A stretch of DNA of 53,741 nt from Prevotella ihumii (GCF_900155655.1 NZ_LT707005.1:37929-91669), one strand, 5' to 3'. Counted from the stretch's first letter, positions 35,388-44,561 are shown. The notes: generated by a model from the letters alone, not told the origin. Made by a program: numbers and translations.

Positions 35388-35405
35388 CGCAGCATAAATT
35401 TATTT

Positions 35406-35954
35406 ATGGTTGACGAACGAAAAGAAAAGTTTAAAATAAGATTTGAGAAATACTACTCTATGTTGTGCAGAATAGCATACGGGTATGTTTCCAATGCCGA
35501 CGATTGCGAAGACATTGTACAAGAGCTCTTTGTGAACGTTTGGAATAAAGAAAAAGACTTGTTGTCGGAAGAAGAGTTTTTGGCTTACATCAAAATCTCT
35601 GTTCGCAATAATTGTCTTACTTTCTTGCGTCAAGGGCGAACCTTTGATAAGGTTTCGGCAGCTGAAGAGTCGGCAGCCTTGGCCACCATAACCGATGAGG
35701 AAGAACCTACACGCGACCTCAACGAACTGTTGGAACATTTGTTGGAGCGTATGTCGCCAAAGTGCAGGGAAATCTTTATGATGAGTAAACTACAAAAGAT
35801 GAAATATAAAGAGATAGCAGCTAAGTTGGACATCTCTGAAAAAACGGTAGAAAGCCAGATGGGAAAGGCAATTAAGATATTGCGCTCGTTTGTGTCCAAT
35901 CGTGCAACTATTCTGCTTTACTTAATCGCAAACTTCATAACATATAAACTATGA
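35406..35954 (+). CDS. ECF-type RNA polymerase sigma factor
   Basis: 182 residues, sigma-70 region 2 and 4 only. Region 2: FEKYYSMLCRIAYGYVSNAD then DIVQELFVNVW. Region 4: LERMSPKCREIFMMSKLQKM, then KEIAAKLDISEKTVESQMGK, the helix-turn-helix that binds -35. It would direct transcription of the operon's own genes on release by the FecR protein. Its stop overlaps the FecR start (ATGA). Confidence 0.94.
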   Translation: MVDERKEKFKIRFEKYYSMLCRIAYGYVSNADDCEDIVQELFVNVWNKEKDLLSEEEFLAYIKISVRNNCLTFLRQGRTFDKVSAAEESAALATITDEEEPTRDLNELLEHLLERMSPKCREIFMMSKLQKMKYKEIAAKLDISEKTVESQMGKAIKILRSFVSNRATILLYLIANFITYKL

Positions 35955-36886
35955 GAACGATGGAATGTGTAGACGATATATTGGCACGCCAATTGGTGGG
36001 TGAAGCCTTGGCAGCCGATGAACAACAGTCGTTGGACAAATACATACAAGAACATAACAACGAGTTCGCCAAGATGGAAAGCTTGATGAACGACCTTGAA
36101 GGCGCAGAACGTATATTCTCCGTCGATACTGCTGCAGCTTGGCAAAAGGTTGAGGCTCGATTAGAAGTAGAGAAAAAGCCAACCCTTTTGCGCCGACTTT
36201 ATCCAGTTTTGGCAGTAGCGGCATCATTGCTTTTGCTCTTTGGCATAGGTACAATGGTTTACAACCAGTTCTTCACCACTGATGTAACTTTTGCTAACGC
36301 TACCCAAACCATTAAAACCATTACCCTCCCTGATGGGTCTACAGTAAAGCTTTCGCCTAATGCAGAGTTGGCTTACACGGAAAGCGATGGAACAAGAAAT
36401 GTAGAACTTAAGGGTAAAGCCTTCTTTGATGTAAAGCACCAAGACGAGCCTTTTGCTGTAGAAACTGGCGAATTGAAGGTAGAAGTTTTGGGAACATCGT
36501 TTACTATTAATTCTGAAAAGGCTGCCAACCAAGAGGTTACGGTGGCTACGGGTAGAGTAAGAGTAACAAGTGGTAACGATGATGTGGTATTGACCAAAGG
36601 CGAGCGCGTGTCTTACGAAGCAGGCAAACTCTCTGATGTGAAAAAGAGCGATGCAAAGGTAACAAACGTAAGTCTTGTTTTCGAAAATACACCTATTACA
36701 ACTGTAATAGCCCAACTTGAAAGCGAGATGGATGTGAAGATAGACTTAGGCGAAGGCTTAGATAATAATAAGATTGCAACCCGATTAAGTTTGAGCAACC
36801 CAAGCAATGTGGTGAAAGAATTGTCGCTACTCTGTAATTGTAAGTACGATTCTATTTCTCCTTTGCACTTTAAAATGTACAGATAA
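35951..36886 (+). CDS. FecR-family anti-sigma factor
   Basis: 311 residues. A cytoplasmic N-terminal sigma-binding part (about 1-80) is followed by one membrane helix at about 85-104 (LYPVLAVAASLLLLFGIGTM). The periplasmic FecR domain has TIKTITLPDGSTVKLSPNAE, GKAFFDVKHQDEPFAVETGE and VEVLGTSFTI. The C-terminal DUF4974-like part (VSLVFENTPITTVIAQLESE) contacts the receptor's STN domain. It holds the sigma factor at the membrane until the receptor signals occupancy. It overlaps the sigma gene by four bases and precedes the receptor by 23 bases. Confidence 0.93.
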   Translation: MRTMECVDDILARQLVGEALAADEQQSLDKYIQEHNNEFAKMESLMNDLEGAERIFSVDTAAAWQKVEARLEVEKKPTLLRRLYPVLAVAASLLLLFGIGTMVYNQFFTTDVTFANATQTIKTITLPDGSTVKLSPNAELAYTESDGTRNVELKGKAFFDVKHQDEPFAVETGELKVEVLGTSFTINSEKAANQEVTVATGRVRVTSGNDDVVLTKGERVSYEAGKLSDVKKSDAKVTNVSLVFENTPITTVIAQLESEMDVKIDLGEGLDNNKIATRLSLSNPSNVVKELSLLCNCKYDSISPLHFKMYR

Positions 36887-36909
36887 TGAGCTGAAAACCC
36901 TTGTGGCCA

Positions 36910-39606
36910 ATGCATAAAATTCTGTTGATGCTTATGCTGGTCTTTTCCTCCTTATCGGTGAAAGGGCAAAGCACAGTGGCAGAAGAAGTAATCAGGTTTG
37001 ATGCTTCTTCTGCTTCTGTGCATACTTGGTTTAATAGAATTGAGCGACAAGCACACATCACGCTTTCGTATAATGCGATGCTTATTGATACCAAGAAGAA
37101 AGTTGGGGTAGGGGTAGCAGGACGAATGAAGGTGGAACAGTTGTTGGCTGTTTTGCTGCAAGGTTACGACTACAAACTTATAGCATTGCCCGATCGAAAA
37201 CTGCTCATTCAGGTAGGAGACAAGAACGATATACCTATAAAAACAGAAGCCCTACCCTTGGCATTGGAAGACAGGGTGTTGCACATTGACAATAAGCCTG
37301 CTACGGTGGGCAAATGGTTTCAGCTTATAGCCGAACAAACCCAAGTAAAGATAACATACGCCTTTCTTTCGCTTAATTTAAGTCGTGAAGTGAAGTTCGA
37401 ACGCAGTGGTGAAATCACCATTGGACAGCTCTTAAAGGTGCTGTTGAAGGATTATGACTATCAGTTGCATCACCGTAAGGAGAACGAACTTTACATCTCG
37501 GTCATTCGCTCGTTGGCTGTCAATATTACAGGCGTTGTAGCCGAAGAGGTTACAAACGAGAAGTTGCACGCTGCACAGATATATCTTACTGATGCCAGTG
37601 GAATGGTGCGCTTTGTGCAAACCGATGCGAATGGCGTGTTCAATATCAATGTTGGGCGAGGCAAATGCAAGTTGGTAGCCTCTTATTTGGGTTATGCTTC
37701 TTGCGAAAAACATTTCTCTGTAGATGCCGACACGATGCTCTCTATCAAGTTGGCTTCTATTCCTTACGAAATTAAAAACGTGAAAGTGCAACGCCGTAAG
37801 AGCAACGAAGAGATGAGCGATGTTGCACCTTCTAATATGATTTCGTTTACTAATTCCGACTTGTTCTCGCAAATTAGAAGTTTACCAGGTGTATCTATTG
37901 CTACTGCTAATTCGGGTATGAACGTGTTTGGAGGTGGTACGGACGAAAATATTACTTTGTTGGAAGGTTTCCCAATGCACAATGTGAACCACTTGAACTC
38001 TATGCTTCCGCTCTTTAATGGTGATGCTATTAAGAGTGTGTCGTTCTACAATAGTTTCATTCCTACGCAATACGAAGGGCGTCTTTCATCGGTTACAGAT
38101 GTGCGGTTGCGCGATGGTAATAAGCAACAGTTTGCCAATACGCTCTCTTTGGAAATGCCTTCTGCATCGGCAGTGTTGGAAGGTCCTATCGTGAAAAACA
38201 AACTGTCGTACCTTGTGGCAGGGCGGCATAGTTGGCTCAACTTCTTTGATAGCTTTCTAACAAGTAAGGAAAAAATGAACCATACGTTCAGCGATTTGAA
38301 TTTAAAACTTGCGTGGGATATAGACTCTGTTACCTCGTTAAAGCTCACCGTATATAACTCTACAAACGACTATAAGTTCCCTGAACAGAGCAGTTCATCG
38401 CCTATGCTGCATTGGAACAATCAAATGTATGCACTCCATTTCAACACTATTCTTAGTCCAAAGTTCTCCAATACTACATCGTTGGCTTTCTGTGTAAATG
38501 ACAATAGTGCTAACGCTAAGGAGTTTGGGCTCGATACCATACCTAAGCTGAAGAGTGGTATTGATGCTTATTTCTTGAACACAGAGTTTACATATCACCC
38601 TGGAGGATTTTACACAATGCGATGGGGAATGAAAGCAAGTTTAGAGAAATATAAGTTGGCAACCTTTGGCTTGGGCACAGGAGCATTGAAAGAAGAGGTG
38701 AAACAGTTGTCTTTATTCTATGATACACGTCTGCGATTGACCGATTGGCTGTATGCACAAATGGGCTTAAACTACGTGCTTTATCTGCCAAAGTCGTCGC
38801 GTAAATATGGCAGTCTTCAGCCTCGTATCTCGCTAAAGTCCTCATTGGGCAACAACGACTTGCTCTTTGTGAGTGTTTCACGTATGGAACAGTTCCATCA
38901 TCACGTGCCTTTGGCTGATATAACCGCATCGTTCGACTTCTTTATGCCAAGTATCAACAACTTTAAGCCTTGCAAATCTATCCATTACGAGGCAGGGTGG
39001 AGGCATTATTTCCCACAGGGAACGGTGGAATTGAGTGCTTATTACCGTCGAAGAAACAACATCTTGACCCTTAGCCCCAATAGCAACGTGTTGGACAGTC
39101 AATGGGACAAGTACATAATGTCGGGCGATGGAGAGGCTTATGGGTTGAACTTTTATATGTTTAACAAGTGGCGTCGATTAACTTGGCAATTGTCTTATAC
39201 GTTGTCAAAGAGCAAAGAATGGTTCGATAAAATTAAAGAGCGAGGAAAACTACCTTCGCTTTACGATATGCCACACGTGATAAATGCTGTTGTAACATAC
39301 GATATAGGAAAATGCTCGGCAGTAACTGTAGGGGGTAATTTCCATTCGGGTAAGATACTCTACGACCCATTCTATCTTGATTTGGGCAATACTTTGGAGA
39401 GCTTTAGAACGATGAAAGACCCGTTCAGATACCGCATTGATGCAAGTTATTCGTATCGTACAGAGTTCAAAGGGTATAAGCTGTTGGTACGCTTAGGTTT
39501 ATACAATGTCTTTGGAAATCCGTCCGAAGACGAAATGTTGTACTACTTCTCGTACAAAGTGAATGGAAAGCGTGTGCCGTTTGGGTCGATAACTTTCAAG
39601 TTCTAA
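36910..39606 (+). CDS. TonB-dependent transducer with two N-terminal STN domains
   Basis: 898 residues from the ATG at 36910; the TTG at 36901 only adds three codons. The signal peptide MHKILLMLMLVFSSLSVKG is followed by two STN-like signalling domains in tandem, about 30-105 (VIRFDASSASVHTWFNRIER, VEQLLAVLLQGYDYKLIAL) and about 118-200 (VLHIDNKPATVGKWFQLIAE, IGQLLKVLLKDYDYQLHHR). A carboxypeptidase-like domain (TDANGVFNINVGRGKCKLVA), a plug (LFSQIRSLPGVSIATANSGM) and the barrel ending FGSITFKF come next. STN domains touch FecR, linking ligand binding to the sigma factor. Two copies are unusual; one may be a decoy or spacer. Confidence 0.9.
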   Translation: MHKILLMLMLVFSSLSVKGQSTVAEEVIRFDASSASVHTWFNRIERQAHITLSYNAMLIDTKKKVGVGVAGRMKVEQLLAVLLQGYDYKLIALPDRKLLIQVGDKNDIPIKTEALPLALEDRVLHIDNKPATVGKWFQLIAEQTQVKITYAFLSLNLSREVKFERSGEITIGQLLKVLLKDYDYQLHHRKENELYISVIRSLAVNITGVVAEEVTNEKLHAAQIYLTDASGMVRFVQTDANGVFNINVGRGKCKLVASYLGYASCEKHFSVDADTMLSIKLASIPYEIKNVKVQRRKSNEEMSDVAPSNMISFTNSDLFSQIRSLPGVSIATANSGMNVFGGGTDENITLLEGFPMHNVNHLNSMLPLFNGDAIKSVSFYNSFIPTQYEGRLSSVTDVRLRDGNKQQFANTLSLEMPSASAVLEGPIVKNKLSYLVAGRHSWLNFFDSFLTSKEKMNHTFSDLNLKLAWDIDSVTSLKLTVYNSTNDYKFPEQSSSSPMLHWNNQMYALHFNTILSPKFSNTTSLAFCVNDNSANAKEFGLDTIPKLKSGIDAYFLNTEFTYHPGGFYTMRWGMKASLEKYKLATFGLGTGALKEEVKQLSLFYDTRLRLTDWLYAQMGLNYVLYLPKSSRKYGSLQPRISLKSSLGNNDLLFVSVSRMEQFHHHVPLADITASFDFFMPSINNFKPCKSIHYEAGWRHYFPQGTVELSAYYRRRNNILTLSPNSNVLDSQWDKYIMSGDGEAYGLNFYMFNKWRRLTWQLSYTLSKSKEWFDKIKERGKLPSLYDMPHVINAVVTYDIGKCSAVTVGGNFHSGKILYDPFYLDLGNTLESFRTMKDPFRYRIDASYSYRTEFKGYKLLVRLGLYNVFGNPSEDEMLYYFSYKVNGKRVPFGSITFKF

Positions 39607-39671
39607 TTCGATTACTTTTGAGTTCTAAAAGGTGGTTTAAGATAAAAAGGGTTAAACTTTGCACTATGAAG

Positions 39672-39735
39672 AAAGGAGTTTGCACAATGCAAATTACGCT
39701 TTTATAAACTTAGCTTTGCACAAACTCCTTTTTAT
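39672..39735 (+). terminator. Terminator of the ECF operon
   Basis: AAAGGAGTTTG (39672-39682) pairs with CAAACTCCTTT (39721-39731), with a long loop holding a second GCAAA/TTTGC pairing and a T-run after. Confidence 0.68.
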
Positions 39736-39781
39736 AATTCTATGTTCTAATTTGAGAAGTGAAGCTTATTTGATTGCTTTG

Positions 39782-40171
39782 TTAGAACTTTTCTGCAATA
39801 ACCTTTGCTTCTTCTCCTTCAAAATATAGAATTTCTGTGATTGCTTTGTAGCGCAATTGATCAAATTGATATAGGCATATTGCAGCAAATTGATGGTCGT
39901 CTGAGACTGCTAATTCTAAAAGATAATTGCCTAAACCTGACTCTTGAAGGTGTTCAACATTCTGTGCTCGTGCTACGATGTCTGAACTATTGCCACGAAG
40001 GAATTGAGCTATTTTGCTGCCAACTTCGGCCGAATACTCCTTCTTGTCGCACTTTATGGTGCTATTGGTTGGGTTATAAACTGCCTTTTTGCTGAATAAA
40101 GACTTCTTGATAGATATACGTAAATCGGTAGATAGGACATCGCCCATCTGTAAACTATTGATATTTGCCAT
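39782..40171 (-). CDS. Uncharacterised 129-residue protein
   Basis: I do not recognise a family. It starts MANINSLQMGDVLSTDLRIS and has no signal peptide or membrane helix. Residues 15-50 are basic (IKKSLFSKKAVYNPT, CDKKEYSAEVGSKI), and the C-terminal half looks alpha/beta (GNYLLELAVSDDHQFAAICL, AITEILYFEGEEAKVIAEKF). The start is preceded by TTTAATTTTAAA, weakly purine-poor as usual here. Codon use fits the neighbours, so it is probably a real cytoplasmic protein. Confidence 0.6.
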   Translation of the reverse strand: MANINSLQMGDVLSTDLRISIKKSLFSKKAVYNPTNSTIKCDKKEYSAEVGSKIAQFLRGNSSDIVARAQNVEHLQESGLGNYLLELAVSDDHQFAAICLYQFDQLRYKAITEILYFEGEEAKVIAEKF

Positions 40172-40296
40172 TTTAAAATTAAAGTGTTTGTTGTTGATTA
40201 TTTGTGATATTGATGGTTTGAGTTTGAGATTTTAGAACTGTTGGTATTGCTAATTAAACCAAAAACGTTCAATGTTTCCCCAATAACAATCAATAT

Positions 40297-40683
40297 CTAA
40301 ATAATCAAATGCCGAAGTCGAAAAACGTAATAGTCCGACTGCGGCACAAGCATTATTCTACTTGTCGGAGACGCCTGCAAGTCTTTATAATGCCTAAAGA
40401 ATACATCTTTAAAAATAAAATATGGTTTTGTACGTGTTGTGTTATTGCTAAATGAAGTGTAAGAGGTAGAAACAATACGTTCAGGACGTGAACTGCAAAG
40501 GTGCATCAATTGCGATGCATCACTTATCATAGCTTGTTGTTTTTGCTGGCTTTTGCTGAACGTTAGCCAGTGTTCCACCAACTCTTGGTCGTCAGAAACG
40601 TTGGTTGCGCTCGCTTTTTGTTGCCAACAACCCATGGTCATTAGCAAGAATAGCAGCATTATATGTAGCCAACGTTGTTTCAT
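40297..40683 (-). CDS. Uncharacterised exported or lipid-anchored protein
   Basis: 128 residues from the ATG at 40683 (the ATT at 40698 is five codons upstream). MKQRWLHIMLLFLLMTMGCW is a hydrophobic export signal; the Cys could be a lipobox cysteine, but MTMGC lacks the classic small residues at -3. The rest (DDQELVEHWLTFSKSQQKQQ, RPERIVSTSYTSFSNNTT, PYFIFKDVFFRHYKDL) resembles nothing I can name. It ends VFRLRHLII. Probably periplasmic. Confidence 0.5.
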   Translation of the reverse strand: MKQRWLHIMLLFLLMTMGCWQQKASATNVSDDQELVEHWLTFSKSQQKQQAMISDASQLMHLCSSRPERIVSTSYTSFSNNTTRTKPYFIFKDVFFRHYKDLQASPTSRIMLVPQSDYYVFRLRHLII

Positions 40684-40814
40684 CTTTCCATTTATCAATT
40701 TTACAACATCTCTTTCAAAGCTGTTAACACTTGTTTTGCAAGTATTGCAAGGCTTCGTGAGAATGGCTGCAAAGATAATCTAAAAACTTGAATAGAACGA
40801 AAAAACAAATACTT

Positions 40815-40848
40815 TTTGCGCACGTTTGCAAAATATCTTATAACTTTG
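40815..40848 (+). promoter_or_regulatory. Promoter of the exported protein gene at 40900
   Basis: TTTG (40815-40818) and TAACTTTG (40841-40848) with 22 bases between them, close to the Bacteroidetes -33/-7 layout, 51 bases before the start. Confidence 0.6.
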
Positions 40849-40899
40849 TAACGCACAAGATGTGAATTATTAACTTACATAACATTAAAAATAAGATTT

Positions 40900-41832
40900 A
40901 TGAAGAAACCCTATCTTACTTTACTACTCCTTTTCTTAGGCGTGTTCTCTGCATTTTCACAGAGCACTTTTACGCTCCTTCCCAAGTTCAACGTGGGTGA
41001 TACGCTCACTTATGAATTTACTGGAAGCAGCGTTATATTAGGTTCTGAAGAACCCACAAATCCTTCTAAACACGTGTACGACCTCATTGTGAAAGATGTA
41101 GATGCGAATGGTAACTTTAAAATAGACTATGTTCTAAAAGCAATAGATTTAGCATTTGATGCTGACGAAATAAAAGAAATGCCTTTTTTAAAGCAGTTTG
41201 CGGAGTTCTACACTAAAGATATGCTTCGTCTGCCTATACATCTTACGGTAGAAAGGTCGGGTAAATTGGCTAAAATAGACAATGCTGAAGAAATCACCAC
41301 GCTATGTCTTAAAAAGGTGCGACCAACTTTAAAGAAATGGGCAGAGGAACTTTCAAAAGAAAAAATAACAGATGAGGCAGCTGATAGTGTTATCCGAGAA
41401 AAGTGGGACAACGACTTAGTAAGTACAGTGTTTGAAGAAATTCCAGCTATGTTTAAGTACTATGGCAAACCATTGATGTATGGTCGGTCGCAAACAGTCG
41501 ATTCTGTTACCACCAATTATACCATTGCTAAGATGGATGATGGCGGCATTTGGCTCAAAACAAAGATAGATATGATGAAAGGAAAAGATGGCGAAAGCGT
41601 GGGAATCGACCTTGCTATGGTTGAAAACGAGGAAGGTTCAGAGGGTGAAGACGAGTTAGACTATGTTGATATTACGTTCTTCGAATTTGAGGACTACAAA
41701 TTTTTACCTAACGGACTTCTAAAGTTTCTCTCTTATAAAATGGAGTTGGGTAGCGGAGAGCCAGGTGAAAATGCTGGCGGAATGTCAGGTAAGACAACAC
41801 TAACCTTGTTGAAACACACTTCGCAACACTAA
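40900..41832 (+). CDS. Uncharacterised exported protein (DUF6263-like guess)
   Basis: 310 residues. A signal peptide (MKKPYLTLLLLFLGVFSAFS, cleavage near QST) starts the protein. The segment LLPKFNVGDTLTYEFTGSSV and later beta-rich stretches with YGKPLMYGRSQTVDSVTTNY and TLTLLKHTSQH at the end suggest an all-beta periplasmic or outer-leaflet protein. Long acidic helices (LPIHLTVERSGKLAKIDNAE, WAEELSKEKITDEAADSVIR) lie in the middle. I place it only tentatively with DUF6263-type proteins. It is a single-gene unit between its own promoter and terminator. Confidence 0.6.
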   Translation: MKKPYLTLLLLFLGVFSAFSQSTFTLLPKFNVGDTLTYEFTGSSVILGSEEPTNPSKHVYDLIVKDVDANGNFKIDYVLKAIDLAFDADEIKEMPFLKQFAEFYTKDMLRLPIHLTVERSGKLAKIDNAEEITTLCLKKVRPTLKKWAEELSKEKITDEAADSVIREKWDNDLVSTVFEEIPAMFKYYGKPLMYGRSQTVDSVTTNYTIAKMDDGGIWLKTKIDMMKGKDGESVGIDLAMVENEEGSEGEDELDYVDITFFEFEDYKFLPNGLLKFLSYKMELGSGEPGENAGGMSGKTTLTLLKHTSQH

Positions 41833-41855
41833 TTTTTAGAAATAGAATACATAGA

Positions 41856-41894
41856 AAAAGGCAACCAACGACGATGTTTGGTTGCCTTTTGTTT
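41856..41894 (+). terminator. Terminator after the exported protein gene
   Basis: AAAAGGCAACCAA / TTGGTTGCCTTTT stem with eight-to-nine-base loop and T-rich tail. Confidence 0.88.
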
Positions 41895-42016
41895 TATCTT
41901 GTGTTCGTCCGAACTATAGCTTTCGTTATTAACATTGAGTGTTTAGGAAATCCAAACTACCACTTCTGTTAAATAACGATAATCCTTTTGTTCGTCCGAG
42001 CCCTAATTTCTTGTGG

Positions 42017-43009
42017 TTAGAGGTTAGCGTTATCCTTCTTCCACTCCTCAACAGCAGGGATGATACCCAAACCTACAATCTCCTCACGCATCTTGCAGAG
42101 GTGTTCGTATGAAGCCTTCAATGCTGCCATTTCTTCATCTGTGCCAGTTGGCATTTCGTAGTGAACACCAGTTGTGTCGATAGTTGTAGGCATAGCCATC
42201 ATAACGTTCTTGAAGCCGAGCTTATCGTCGTTAACGTAGCAACCTGCAGGAAGAGTAAACTTCTCACCACCCATAGCAGCCTCAATCATCTTCACTGCAT
42301 TGTGTGCAGGGCTTTGGAATGAGCTACGACCACGAAGTTTGATAATGCGTGAACCGCCCTGAATAGTGTTGTGCTTTACTTCTGCCCAACGTTCTTCAGA
42401 CAAATTCATTTCAGCCAATGGCTTTCCATCAATCTTAACCTTTGATGCAAATACAGCCATCTGTTCACCGTGACCACCGTATGTGTGTGCACCAGTTACC
42501 TTATCTTGCTGTACACCAAATTCAAGAGCCAATGCTTGTTGCAAACGAGTAGAGTCGAGTGCTGCCAAAGATGTAAGTTGGTTTGGCTTCAATCCAGAGT
42601 GGATAAGTGCAGTAAGTGCTGTAACGTCAGCAGGGTTGAAGATTACTACAACGTGCTTTACTTCTGGGCAGTACTTCTTAATGTTTTCACCAAATTCAGC
42701 AGCAATCTGGCAGTTGCCTTTGAGGAGGTCTTCGCGAGTCATACCTTCCTTACGTGGCGCACCACCTGAAGAAATGATATACTTAGCACCTGTGAATGCT
42801 TCTTCTGGGTTAGTAGTCCAAGTAACGTTAGCACCAGGGAAACCGCAGTGAGCAATTTCGTCTGCCACACCGTGAAGTCCTGGTTCGTAGATGTCATAGA
42901 GACATACGTTAGGAGTTAAACCGAGTGTAAGTACGCTCTGAGCCATGTTTGAACCAATCATACCGCCTGCACCGACGATAACAAGTTTCTCGTTTGTTAG
43001 AAATGACAT
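42017..43009 (-). CDS. mdh: Malate dehydrogenase
   Basis: 330 residues, NAD-dependent oxidation of malate to oxaloacetate, used in the reductive branch to succinate in Bacteroidales. The Rossmann motif is LVIVGAGGMIGSNMAQSVLT with the following acid in LYDIYEPG. SSGGAPRKEGMTREDLLKGN carries substrate-binding arginine, ALDSTRLQQALA the acid-arginine pair, and GAHTYGGHGEQM the catalytic His. Complete; it ends in a polar tail (EEWKKDNANL). Confidence 0.94.
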   Translation of the reverse strand: MSFLTNEKLVIVGAGGMIGSNMAQSVLTLGLTPNVCLYDIYEPGLHGVADEIAHCGFPGANVTWTTNPEEAFTGAKYIISSGGAPRKEGMTREDLLKGNCQIAAEFGENIKKYCPEVKHVVVIFNPADVTALTALIHSGLKPNQLTSLAALDSTRLQQALALEFGVQQDKVTGAHTYGGHGEQMAVFASKVKIDGKPLAEMNLSEERWAEVKHNTIQGGSRIIKLRGRSSFQSPAHNAVKMIEAAMGGEKFTLPAGCYVNDDKLGFKNVMMAMPTTIDTTGVHYEMPTGTDEEMAALKASYEHLCKMREEIVGLGIIPAVEEWKKDNANL

Positions 43010-43066
43010 AATTGTTTGTTTTTTTATTTATTAATTATTGATAATCCTCTATTCTTTTATTATCTG

Positions 43067-43074
43067 CAAATTTA
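43067..43074 (-). promoter_or_regulatory. -7 box TAAATTTG for mdh
   Basis: Matches TAnnTTTG on the minus strand about 60 bases before the start. Confidence 0.48.
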
Positions 43075-43288
43075 ATAAATTCAAACTAAATAATCGCATA
43101 ATTTCAACTCTAATTTGTTATTTTATGCAAAAGTCTAAGTTTTGCTATCTGTACTTATCAAAACACGTTCTATACACCGCTAATTTATATCACTCTTTCG
43201 TTAGACGCTTCTTTTTTTCGCTCTTATGTTTTGTAATGAAACTTTAAAAATATCGTTATGAAAGCTAAAGCTTCTCCTTTTTTGTCTG

Positions 43289-43302
43289 TTTAACCCAAAT
43301 CG
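43289..43302 (-). repeat. Target duplication TTTAA and outer tip of MITE C
   Basis: TTTAA (43289-43293) plus CCCAAATCG (43294-43302), the tip of the MITE pushed away by IS110 copy 2. The partner TTTAA is at 44836-44840. The composite 43294-44835 is thus one MITE with an IS110 inside. Confidence 0.85.
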
Positions 43303-43345
43303 CTTTCTATGTTAAAATCCAAATGTTTTGACCATTATTTTCAAT

Positions 43346-44371
43346 TTATGCTGAGATTTTATAATCAGGGGTGAATGTTTGGCGGTTTCTAACCATTGCA
43401 GTGACCAAATGCACAAGTTTGTTCTTGACATTGTTCAATGCAACTTGCTTCTTCTTTCCTCGTTCCACGAGGCGCATATAGTACCTCGCCATAACGGGAT
43501 TGAATTTGACGGCAGCCAGTGCAGCTTGTGTCAGCATGGCCTTTATCTGGCGGTTCGCCATATAATGTACATGCGGATCAGAATGCACACTGGTGCCAGA
43601 GTCTTTTCCGAATGGGGCTAAGCCGTAATAGCAGGCAATCTTGCGCGAGTCGTAGTTGAAACGACGGAAGTTGTCTGTATACACCATCAGACAGACAGCG
43701 TTCTGCGTTCCTATGCCAGGCACCGAGGTCACGATTGTGAACACCTCGGTGAGCTCTTCGTCCGACTTAATGAGCTCGGCGATTCGCTTGTCTATCTTCG
43801 CAACTTCCTTGTTGAGTTCTGACACGATATGCCTTCCGCTCTGCGAGATCATCGTCTTGATAGGCGATTTCTCCATGGTGAGCTTCTTCTCGCCTCTACG
43901 CACCTGAAAGCTGCATCTATGGCGTACCACCATTTGACGATACAGAAACAGCTCTCGTAGTTGTGCAAGTGACTCGCTAAGTGGCTCGTACATAACGGCT
44001 TTGTCGTGATTTCTCATAGCGTATTCTGCAATCATCGAGGCGTCGGCGCGGTCAGACTTCAATCGTCTGAGACCTGATGCGTCCTTGATGCTCTTGGCGT
44101 TCTCAAGCCACATGTCGTAGCCTTTGCCGTAGAGGAAGTTGCATAGTCCTTTGCTGTAGTCGCCAGTATTTTCACCGCAGAAGAGCCACAGGGAGGGGTC
44201 GATGCCGTAGGAATTCTTCTCCACCCACTTGACCAGTTGCTTGTAGCCAGACACTGTTGTCTTGAACTCGTTGAACACTCTTGGGGCCGTTTCTGTCAGA
44301 CCGTCTGCAAAAATGATAGCCACATCAACTTTTTCTTTCGAAAAATCAACTCCGATAAATAAATTCTTCAT
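43346..44371 (-). CDS. IS110-family DEDD transposase, copy 2
   Basis: 341 residues from the ATG at 44371 (MKNLFIGVDFSKEKVD). It carries the same DEDD and Transposase_20 landmarks as copy 1. Only two differences occur inside the protein: HILSEL to HIVSEL and NKEVEKID to NKEVAKID. Both copies look intact, so either may be active. The 280 bases between the left boundary (44651) and the start hold the predicted bridge RNA. Confidence 0.93.
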   Translation of the reverse strand: MKNLFIGVDFSKEKVDVAIIFADGLTETAPRVFNEFKTTVSGYKQLVKWVEKNSYGIDPSLWLFCGENTGDYSKGLCNFLYGKGYDMWLENAKSIKDASGLRRLKSDRADASMIAEYAMRNHDKAVMYEPLSESLAQLRELFLYRQMVVRHRCSFQVRRGEKKLTMEKSPIKTMISQSGRHIVSELNKEVAKIDKRIAELIKSDEELTEVFTIVTSVPGIGTQNAVCLMVYTDNFRRFNYDSRKIACYYGLAPFGKDSGTSVHSDPHVHYMANRQIKAMLTQAALAAVKFNPVMARYYMRLVERGKKKQVALNNVKNKLVHLVTAMVRNRQTFTPDYKISA

Positions 44372-44401
44372 ATATTTGTACAATTTTATTAAGTAGAATT
44401 G

Positions 44402-44555
44402 GTCGATAGTTGTATGGACTGGAACTCTAAATAGGCTTCGTGTCGATAACTTTCTATCTGGTCTTTGCAACTATGTCGATGAGGTCCGAAACGATTTATA
44501 GCTTTTAGCTGGGTCATTAGCTGGTTTACCTCTTCGACAGACCGATTCTACCTTT
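44402..44555 (-). ncRNA. Predicted IS110 bridge RNA, copy 2
   Basis: Mirror of 9102-9255. On the minus strand: left target guide CTAATGACC (44512-44520), right target guide AAATCG (44492-44497), left donor guide ATAGAAAG (44450-44457), right donor guide TTAGAG (44425-44430). The stems are conserved. The left target guide has U where copy 1 has C; it pairs by G-U with its own site CTAACGACC and perfectly with the variant tip CTAATGACC seen at 8830-8838. Confidence 0.78.
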
Positions 44556-44561
44556 TTACAA

